DNA of 64,000 bases from contig KE159596.1 in NCBI GenBank assembly GCA_000403255.2, forward strand, positions 166,604 to 230,603, in the 5' to 3' direction. The notes under the pieces are model-generated. The model was given only the letters and a program-made list of their open reading frames with translations, did not search any database and was not told where the DNA came from. Below are positions 55,692 through 64,000 of the stretch, one piece after another. The position numbers were made by a program, and so were the translations under genes. Position 1 is the first letter of the stretch, and every line of letters begins with the position of its first letter. This DNA is from Lachnospiraceae bacterium 3-1 (GTDB lineage Bacteria > Bacillota > Clostridia > Lachnospirales > Lachnospiraceae).

Positions 55692-57548
55692 TTACCGATC
55701 TGCTACCTGGACTTGATACCGTCGCATCCATTCATCCACCTGCAGCAAATAAGCCAACATCTGAGGACCCGCCATCAGTTGCCCATACCAAGGTTTTCCA
55801 TAATCTGAAGATTTACTTAAAAACTCTTCCATTTTTCTCTGGTCAATAAACTGTAATACTGGAGAACTTCCATCCAAAATTATTTCCCGTACCATCTGTT
55901 TCAAAAGCTCCTCATAGCGAGGATCATAAGTTTTTGGATAGGGAGATTTGCGCCGAAACAAAACTTCCTCCGGCAAAAGTCCTCTGCCTGCCTCCCGAAG
56001 GAGATTTTTTACAACTCCGTCTTTTGCCTTCATTTGCCATGGTACATTCCACACATACTGTATAATCCTGGTGTCTGCAAAGGGAACACGGGCTTCCAGA
56101 CCACTATACATACTGGTTCTGTCCATCCGGTTTAGCAAGGTCTGCATAAACCATTTCAAATTCAAATACGCAATTTCCCGCCGCCTTGCTTCCTTTGGAC
56201 TATCCCCCTCCCATCTTGGCGTTTCTGCAACCGAACGATGATAGCATTCTGACACATATGTATCCATTTGCAAATAATCCAAAAATTCTTCGGACAGCAA
56301 TTCTTTTCTTGGGGACAAATCCATCGTCCAGGGAAACAGATCTGCTTTCATACATTCCTCTTTGTGGAACCAGGGATATCCCCCAAAAATTTCATCTGCA
56401 CACTCTCCCGTCAGTGTCACCTTATACGTTTTGCTTACTTGTGAGCAAAAATACAGCATGGAAGAATCTACGTCTGCCATCGCTGGCAAATCATGCGCTT
56501 TCACTGAATCATAAAGCATTTCAATCTGGTGTTTATTGTCACACTCTAAAAACGTATGTTTTGATCCAATATAAGCTGCCATCTGCTTCACATAAGGTCT
56601 ATCCTGGGAGGGCTGAAAGGCATTGGCTTTGAAATTTTTCTGGTTTCCCACAAAATCAAAAGAAAATGTGGCAAGTCTTTTGCCCTGTTTACCCAATTCA
56701 GCCGCGCAAACTGCGGACACCAGACTGCTATCCACGCCCCCAGATAAAAAAGTACAGATGGGCACATCTGATACCATCTGCCGCCGAATGGAATCCTGTA
56801 CCAAAAAGGATACCGTCTCAATGGTTCTCTCATAGCTATCCGTATGGGGATGACTTTCAAGCTTCCAATACGTATTTTTTTGTATTCCTTCTTTCCTGCA
56901 AATCAAAAATTCCCCCGGACGCACCTCATAGATTCCCTTTAATACACCGCAACCTGGACTTCTCGCAGGCCCAATTCCAAATATTTCGTTGAATCCCTTT
57001 TGATCAATCTCTGCTTTTACCCAGGGATGCGCCAAAATCCCTTTCAGCTCCGAGGCAAAGATAAGTTCCCCTTCCTGTATGGTGTAAAACAAAGGTTTTA
57101 CCCCCATAGGGTCACGGAACAAATACAAGGTCTCTTCTCTAGAGTCAAAAGCTGCAAAAGCAAAAATGCCATTTAATTTCTGTACGAATTCTGGTCCAAA
57201 TTCCATAAAGCCCACCAGAATCACTTCTGTATCACAGGTTGTTTCAAAAGTCCATCCCCGCTCTTTTAACATGTGCCTCAATTCATCTCCATTGTATAAT
57301 TCTCCATTGTATACAATGGCGCATGTTTTTCCTCCTGCTGTACGCACCATCGGCTGGTGTCCGCCAGATATATCAATAATGGAAAGACGGCTATGGGAAA
57401 GCCCGCAGTGCCTGGTCAGATAAACTCCCGCATCATCTGGGCCTCTCCGCTGCAATTGTTGATGCATTCTTTCCAGTAATAAATAGTAATGCATCTCATT
57501 TTCTCCATAGTCTTTTTCTCTATGATAAAATCCTGCAATCCCGCACAT
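55692..57548 (-). CDS. asnB: Asparagine synthase (glutamine-hydrolysing)
   Basis: The protein has 618 residues starting MCGIAGFYHREKD, with the N-terminal Cys nucleophile. The glutaminase domain (RRGPDDAGVYLTRHCGLSHS, ETTCDTEVILVGFMEFGPEF) and the synthetase domain with ATP-pyrophosphatase loop ICTFLSGGVDSSLVSAVCAA and GECADEIFGGYPWF are complete. It stands alone with a GGGAGTG ribosome site. Confidence 0.96.
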   Translation of the reverse strand: MCGIAGFYHREKDYGENEMHYYLLLERMHQQLQRRGPDDAGVYLTRHCGLSHSRLSIIDISGGHQPMVRTAGGKTCAIVYNGELYNGDELRHMLKERGWTFETTCDTEVILVGFMEFGPEFVQKLNGIFAFAAFDSREETLYLFRDPMGVKPLFYTIQEGELIFASELKGILAHPWVKAEIDQKGFNEIFGIGPARSPGCGVLKGIYEVRPGEFLICRKEGIQKNTYWKLESHPHTDSYERTIETVSFLVQDSIRRQMVSDVPICTFLSGGVDSSLVSAVCAAELGKQGKRLATFSFDFVGNQKNFKANAFQPSQDRPYVKQMAAYIGSKHTFLECDNKHQIEMLYDSVKAHDLPAMADVDSSMLYFCSQVSKTYKVTLTGECADEIFGGYPWFHKEECMKADLFPWTMDLSPRKELLSEEFLDYLQMDTYVSECYHRSVAETPRWEGDSPKEARRREIAYLNLKWFMQTLLNRMDRTSMYSGLEARVPFADTRIIQYVWNVPWQMKAKDGVVKNLLREAGRGLLPEEVLFRRKSPYPKTYDPRYEELLKQMVREIILDGSSPVLQFIDQRKMEEFLSKSSDYGKPWYGQLMAGPQMLAYLLQVDEWMRRYQVQVADR

Positions 57549-57637
57549 AAAATCTCACTCCCGATTTTTACATATAATTCAGTATATCGTATCTTATGTA
57601 AAATTATGACAAGTGAAATATACAGTCATCCTTGCAA

Positions 57638-58363
57638 TTAAAGTTTTATCTGATTTCTGCTCCCATGCAAAATCAAATCTTTATCCGAACCATTCAGTCC
57701 CACAATACTTCCCTTTCGGTCATATTGGGTCAAAAGATCCGTATTCTTGGCAAGTTGTTTTTCCCCATGATTCGAAAGAAAATCCTCAATTTCTTTTTGA
57801 TTGCCCCGACGAAAAATTTGCCGTATTTCCTCCTGGGTATAAATAGATTCTGCAATCTGATTGGAAAATTTTCTCTTGGCGTTATCCTCTATCTTTTCCT
57901 CAGAAAATTTTATGCTTCCAACATTCAATAGCCCTGTTTCCTGAATTTCTTCCTGTTCTAATATTTTATCCTCCAAAATTTCTGGAAACTCTTCTGCCTT
58001 CGCCCCCGGATTATCATTCCAAACTTTATCCCAGACAGATTTCAAAAAATCTACTGCAAGAGATGCATACTTCTTTACTTCCTCTATCAAAGATATTTTT
58101 TGTTTTTCCCTGACAGACCTTTCATATCCTTTATGAGAGATTTCCAGCTTTACACCAAGACCTCTCCCATCTTTTGTGCCCTGCTCCTCTAGTTCTAAAG
58201 AAACTTCTTTTGGTTTTGCAGATTTTTTCTTCTGTTCCTTTTCGTAAATAACCCCTTCTTTTCCCGTATTCAGGTTAAATTCCGCCGCCTCTGCAGTTTG
58301 GCGCTTCTGTTGATTTACCTTGGAATAGTCGTAATATTTCTGATTATTTATTCTGTCTACCAT
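57638..58363 (-). CDS. Hypothetical charged protein, 241 residues
   Basis: GAGG lies before ATG 58363. The protein is Lys/Glu-rich with a disordered start (NQQKRQTAEAAEFNLNTGKE). A helical segment (LIEEVKKYASLAVDFLKSVW) and a C-terminal part QEEIRQIFRRGNQKEIEDFL ending QYDRKGSIVGLNGSDKDLIL follow. No signal peptide or known domain recognised. Confidence 0.6.
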   Translation of the reverse strand: MVDRINNQKYYDYSKVNQQKRQTAEAAEFNLNTGKEGVIYEKEQKKKSAKPKEVSLELEEQGTKDGRGLGVKLEISHKGYERSVREKQKISLIEEVKKYASLAVDFLKSVWDKVWNDNPGAKAEEFPEILEDKILEQEEIQETGLLNVGSIKFSEEKIEDNAKRKFSNQIAESIYTQEEIRQIFRRGNQKEIEDFLSNHGEKQLAKNTDLLTQYDRKGSIVGLNGSDKDLILHGSRNQIKL

Positions 58364-58469
58364 AGCAACCTCATTTCTGCAGCCTCCTAACGTTTCTAAT
58401 ATATAAGTCCATGTCAGTTATTATATCGGATAATTTCCTCAGTTGCTTCACACCTAAAGTACGATTGAC

Positions 58470-59073
58470 AATTTATTATCCATGAAAAAAATCCCCAGGA
58501 AATGACCTTAAGTAATATTCTTTTTGCCTCCACCTTCCTGGTAACCGACATTTTAAGCGAACTGTGTGAAAAAAAGCAGCTCAGACCGCTGTCTTGCTTG
58601 GAATTGCAACTTCTGTCCTTTTCGTCCTGATCAGCCAGTCTTGGTTGCTGTATCTACCAAATGAAAACGACTTTGCTTCCCCTGCCATCCGAACAGTATT
58701 TTCCAATACCCCACGTCTTATGATTGTTGGAATTGCAGTATATGTAATTGTTCAGCTTTTTGATGTGTGGGCTTATCACAAATGGTGGGAATTTACCAAA
58801 CATAAATTCGGAGATTCCAGAAAATTCTTGTGGCTTCGCAATAATGGCTCCACAATGATCTCCCAACTACTAAATACTATATTATTTACCTGGGGCGCAT
58901 TTTGGGGTACTTATCAAACCTCCACCTTGATTTCCATTGCTATGGCTAGCTATCTTATTTTCATAGTAACAAGTATTGCAGACACGCCCTTTGTCTACCT
59001 TGCACGTTATTTATATCAACGAAATCAAAAAATACAGGCTCGTCTCTCTGAGATAAGCCTGTATTTAAATTAA
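58470..59073 (+). pseudogene. YhhQ/VUT-type queuosine-precursor transporter, truncated and frameshifted
   Basis: Frame 1 reads MTLSNILFASTFLVTDILSE from ATG 58502, then runs into a seven-A run (58567-58577). Frame 2 (AAQTAVLLGIATSVLFVLIS ... YVIVQLFDVWAYHKWWEFTK ... DTPFVYLARYLYQRNQ) continues to 59073. Adding one A to the run joins them as E-K-K-A-A-Q-T-A-V. About 50 residues of the usual N-terminus (first membrane helices) are also missing. Homologues move queuosine precursors (preQ0/preQ1) across the membrane. Confidence 0.75.
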
Positions 59074-59102
59074 TACTTTTCTATTTCGCTTTAGAAGCCT
59101 TC

Positions 59103-60002
59103 TTAACCCAACTCCAGCATTCTTTTCAGAGGCTTTCTTGCTTGAATTCTTACCTCTTCCTCTAGTTCCACCACATTTTTCATCTGTTCCAATGCTTCTG
59201 CTACCTTTTCTAGTGTGACAAGCTTCATACCAGAACAATAACACTGTCCAGCATCCAAAAAAAGCTTTTTGGGCTTCTTCAATTGCAATTCATAGCGTAC
59301 GCCCATCTCTGTACAGACAATAAATTCCTTCGCTCGGCTTTCTGTCACATAATGAATAATTCCTGATGTACTTCCCACATAGTCTGCCATAGCAATCACA
59401 TCCATGGTACACTCTGGATGTACCAAAATCTCCGCTTTGGGATGTATATCCTTCACAATCTGTATGTTTTTGGCAGTAATACTCTTATGTACATGGCAGT
59501 ATCCATCATTAAAAATAAAATGTTTGTCCGGTACCTTAGAAGCAACATAGCGCCCCAGATTCTCATCGGGAATAAAATAAATATGCTGATTGGGCAAAGC
59601 CTTTACAATCTTTAATGCATTGGAGGAGGTCACACATACATCTGAATAAGTCTTTAACAATGCAGTGGAATTAATATAGCAAACCACTGCCAAATCCTCA
59701 TACTTTTCCCTTGCTGCATTGATTTTATCAATATCTGCCATATGAGCCATAGGACAATCTGCTTCCATATCCGGCATAATCACCGTTTTTTCTGGATTGA
59801 GAATCTTAGCGCTTTCTCCCATAAAGGATACTCCGCAAAACACAATGGTTTCTGCCTGTATCTGCGTAGCAATCTTACTTAAGTAAAAGGAATCTCCTAC
59901 ATAATCAGCAATCTCCTGTACCTCGTCCCTTACATAATAGTGCGCTAAAATTACCGCATTTCGTTCTTTTTTTAATTGATTAATCTTATCTAAAATTGAC
60001 AT
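59103..60002 (-). CDS. nadA: Quinolinate synthase A
   Basis: ATG 60002 (GCAGGAG 6 nt upstream) gives 299 residues. The repeated quinolinate-synthase folds are seen as NAVILAHYYVRDEVQEIADY, VFCGVSFMGESAKILNPEKT, and three cluster cysteines (EADCPMAHM, HPECTMDVIAM, GQCYCSGMK). It builds quinolinate for NAD. nadB and nadC are not in the window. Confidence 0.95.
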   Translation of the reverse strand: MSILDKINQLKKERNAVILAHYYVRDEVQEIADYVGDSFYLSKIATQIQAETIVFCGVSFMGESAKILNPEKTVIMPDMEADCPMAHMADIDKINAAREKYEDLAVVCYINSTALLKTYSDVCVTSSNALKIVKALPNQHIYFIPDENLGRYVASKVPDKHFIFNDGYCHVHKSITAKNIQIVKDIHPKAEILVHPECTMDVIAMADYVGSTSGIIHYVTESRAKEFIVCTEMGVRYELQLKKPKKLFLDAGQCYCSGMKLVTLEKVAEALEQMKNVVELEEEVRIQARKPLKRMLELG

Positions 60003-60123
60003 AATCTGCTCCTGCTTTCTTTCTGCGGATCTTTCCCATCCCAAAGAGCCGTTTTGTCCTGTCATAAAATTGGATGGCAAATTTCTCCCTTTCCCCTTAC
60101 TATCTCACAATATTCTCATTCTG

Positions 60124-61254
60124 TCAATCCATCAATTCACAAAATCTGTCTTTCAGAGAGCATTTTAACCCGATTCCCAAAGATTTTAAGGTCTGCTCCA
60201 ATGCCTCCATCGTCTCCTTCATATCCTTTTCATTGGCATTACTTCCCATATGTCCAATACGAATCACCTGCCCTGCAAGGCTGTCAAAGGAGCCAGCCAG
60301 CATAATCTTATGCTTTGTACGCATTACAGTCAAAATATCTTGGGCTGTGGTTTCCTTTGGTACCTCGAATACTGTCACTGTATTAGAAAATCCCTGTTCC
60401 AGATAAAGCTTTAATCCAGCATCCCTAATAGCCTTCCTACAGGCATTTCCAATCCTGGCATGGCGGCAAAGCATATCCTTATCCTTTTCAATATAATCAA
60501 ATGCTGCCCGAAGCCCATAAATATCACTGATTGGCATCGTGTAAGGAAACCATTTTGCTTCATAATATCCCTCAAAAACTTTCAAATTTGCATAAAAAGA
60601 AGCAATTGGAGTTTTCCGCTCTGCCATAACTTTTTTCGCCCTATCGCTAATAGTCACAAACGTCAATCCAGGAGGAGCAGAAACTGCTTTCTGGGAACCG
60701 CCGCATAAAATGTCAATTCCTGCCCGATCCACATCTACTTCTTCCCCAAACATGGCAGAAACAGAATCTACCACTGTCAAAATTCCATATTTTTCAATTA
60801 AAGGGCAAATCTCATGAATGTTATTTAGCATACCACTTGGAGTATCACAATGTACCAAAGTAGCATATTTATACTTGTGATTTTCCCTTAAAAATTCTTC
60901 CAAAGCCTTTGGATCAATGGGATTTTTATCATCCACAGTATAAAATTCTGGTTCTCCTCCATACAAAGATACAAAATCAGCAAATCCTTTTCCATAGACT
61001 CCGTTATCTAGCACAAGCACTTTATCTCCTGGTTCTGTCAAGGAAGCACAGGCAGCCTCCAATCCCAAAATCCCTTCTCCTCCTAAGATAAGCGTTTCGT
61101 TCTCGGTATGAAGCAGACGGCTGATTAGTTCACAGGTTTCTTTATAAAATTCTATAAATGTTTCATCCAGATCTGGATTGGTACATTCTTTTGCCCTGGC
61201 AAGGCGGATACTTTCTTTTACCTGTGTAGGTCCTGGTGTCATAATCTTATACAT
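60124..61254 (-). CDS. Class V aminotransferase (alanine-glyoxylate type)
   Basis: The protein has 376 residues. PLP-site region LCGGSQKAVSAPPGLTFVTI with the Schiff-base Lys near 190, TLVHCDTPSGMLNNIHEICP and LTVVDSVSAMFGEEVDVDRA. It resembles serine-pyruvate/alanine-glyoxylate aminotransferases (PucG-like). The substrate is not determined by context. Confidence 0.88.
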   Translation of the reverse strand: MYKIMTPGPTQVKESIRLARAKECTNPDLDETFIEFYKETCELISRLLHTENETLILGGEGILGLEAACASLTEPGDKVLVLDNGVYGKGFADFVSLYGGEPEFYTVDDKNPIDPKALEEFLRENHKYKYATLVHCDTPSGMLNNIHEICPLIEKYGILTVVDSVSAMFGEEVDVDRAGIDILCGGSQKAVSAPPGLTFVTISDRAKKVMAERKTPIASFYANLKVFEGYYEAKWFPYTMPISDIYGLRAAFDYIEKDKDMLCRHARIGNACRKAIRDAGLKLYLEQGFSNTVTVFEVPKETTAQDILTVMRTKHKIMLAGSFDSLAGQVIRIGHMGSNANEKDMKETMEALEQTLKSLGIGLKCSLKDRFCELMD

Positions 61255-61350
61255 AAACTTTCTTTCCTTCCTTCTTTGATTTCTGTTCTTATGATAATCC
61301 TTAAGAAGGTAATTTAGTAGAACCAGTTTTTTACTTTTTTATAATGCCAG

Positions 61351-61402
61351 TTCTTCCAAAAGATACTTCCACACATTAGCGTGACAAGGTCTTCCCATAG
61401 AA
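61351..61402. repeat. Dispersed palindromic element, copy D (degenerate)
   Basis: TTCTTCCAAAAGATACTTCC ... GACAAGGTCTTCCCATAGAA follows the orientation of copy C with several substitutions. It lies downstream of the rubredoxin gene. Confidence 0.65.
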
Positions 61403-61404
61403 TA

Positions 61405-61428
61405 AAAAAAGACATAGCCCAATGGCTA
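61405..61428 (-). terminator. Terminator overlapping the rubredoxin stop codon
   Basis: On the minus strand TAGCC-ATT-GGGCTA (one G-T pair) is followed by TGTCTTTTTTT. The stem includes the TAG stop of rubredoxin. Confidence 0.7.
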
Positions 61429-61590
61429 CGCCTCTTCTTTTACAAATACATCTTTTCCCAATCCACACCATGGACATACCCAATCTTCTGGCAAATCCTC
61501 AAAAGCCGTACCTGGTGCAATGTCATGTTCCGGATCTCCTTCTTGTGGATCGTACACATATCCACATGGCTCACATAAATATTTATCCAT
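61426..61590 (-). CDS. Rubredoxin
   Basis: The protein has 54 residues starting [25 protein letters not shown] lies 8 nt before ATG 61590. The two CxxC pairs (CEPC and CPWC) that hold one iron, and [15 protein letters not shown] with the aromatic core, are canonical. It serves as a small electron carrier in anaerobes, often in oxygen-stress defence. Confidence 0.96.
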   Translation of the reverse strand: MDKYLCEPCGYVYDPQEGDPEHDIAPGTAFEDLPEDWVCPWCGLGKDVFVKEEA

Positions 61591-61687
61591 GACCTATTCT
61601 CCTCTACATTTTTTTAATAATATGCCCATAATAAAAATATTTATACACCTAAAATCAACAATACTATATTTTTACTTATTATCTGAG

Positions 61688-61758
61688 CAGGGGAAGAGGG
61701 ATTCGAACCCCCGTGAACGGTTTTGGAGACCGCAATACTACCACTGTATGATTCCCCT
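61688..61758 (-). tRNA. tRNA-Trp (anticodon CCA)
   Basis: Acceptor AGGGGAA/TTCCCCT with G discriminator, anticodon loop CTCCAAA, and T arm GGGGGTTCGAATCCC. The D arm (CATACAGTGGTAGTATT) is short but paired. It lies 127 bp downstream of the 23S rRNA 3' end. Confidence 0.93.
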
Positions 61759-61884
61759 ATTTAATATAATCCACGTAATACATTATAATACGTGGAATTC
61801 ATTACAATGCTAATATATTTTATCTATACCTTCAAAAATCCATACAGAGCCTTTCTTCCATCTTCCGCTTCCTTCGCTTTTCTC

Positions 61885-64000
<2,116 letters not shown>

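Overview
The window reads as the chromosome of a low-GC, Gram-positive, spore-former-type Firmicute, most likely a gut Lachnospiraceae-like Clostridium relative. The reasons are the order cysE-cysS-mrnC-rlmB-sigH, the order dgt-dnaG-rpoD-trmK-Nif3-like, a SigH-type sigma factor, a bacterial type A RNase P RNA, and strong AGGAGG-type ribosome binding sites throughout. The genus cannot be fixed from the sequence alone.

Positions 1 to about 12,090 are an accessory island ending at a tRNA-Thr(GGT). It holds two IS1380-family transposase copies in inverted orientation (one cut by the window edge, one complete with inverted ends and a TTAA target duplication), five toxin-antitoxin-like modules (HicA-like pair, PIN pair, DUF4160-like pair, GNAT pair, Phd-Doc), phage-type genes (NUMOD4/HNH endonuclease, HK97 gp10-like protein, HU-like protein, winged-helix protein, small Cys-rich proteins) and a possible integrase C-terminal remnant against the tRNA. 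The island is decaying: many genes carry one small lesion (1-nt frameshifts, a 7-bp deletion, an amber codon, an internal deletion). Its most striking part is a 1-kb gene-free stretch (about 7728-8763). It is packed with more than a dozen short perfect hairpins and degenerate repeats and ends in a rho-independent terminator on the minus strand. I read it as a candidate large structured non-coding RNA.

From 12,092 on, the sequence is core chromosome. 12.2-18.6 kb carries sigH, rlmB, mrnC, cysS, cysE, an Eis-like acetyltransferase, ispF and apt, nearly all on the minus strand. 18.6-26.4 kb carries glf, a NYN/OST-HTH protein, small orphan genes, a coiled-coil protein built on 21-bp tandem repeats and bracketed by 28-bp inverted repeats, tRNA-Met and tRNA-Val, a HAD phosphatase, a secreted repeat protein and a broken AAA-ATPase. 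26.4-38.7 kb carries purL, a LysR/VOC pair, a solute-binding lipoprotein with a hybrid histidine kinase, a nuclease-helicase and an HPr-like protein. 39-45 kb carries larBC, a lipoprotein, a membrane protein, a PH-domain protein, pyrBI and a zinc-ribbon membrane protein. 45.4-53.2 kb carries rnpB, a uridine-kinase-like protein, the Nif3-like gene, trmK, rpoD, dnaG and the dNTPase. 53.5-61.6 kb carries tRNA-Leu, a nucleoid-associated protein, an exonuclease III, asnB, a broken queuosine-precursor transporter gene, nadA, a class V aminotransferase and rubredoxin. The window ends with tRNA-Trp and the 3' two-thirds of a 23S rRNA on the minus strand.

Two kinds of dispersed structure cut across this layout. 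One is a family of palindromic elements of about 54-80 bp (four copies, at 25.5, 41.3, 45.4 and 61.4 kb) sitting beside gene ends and terminators. The other is a nested 200-bp palindrome between the dNTPase gene and tRNA-Leu.
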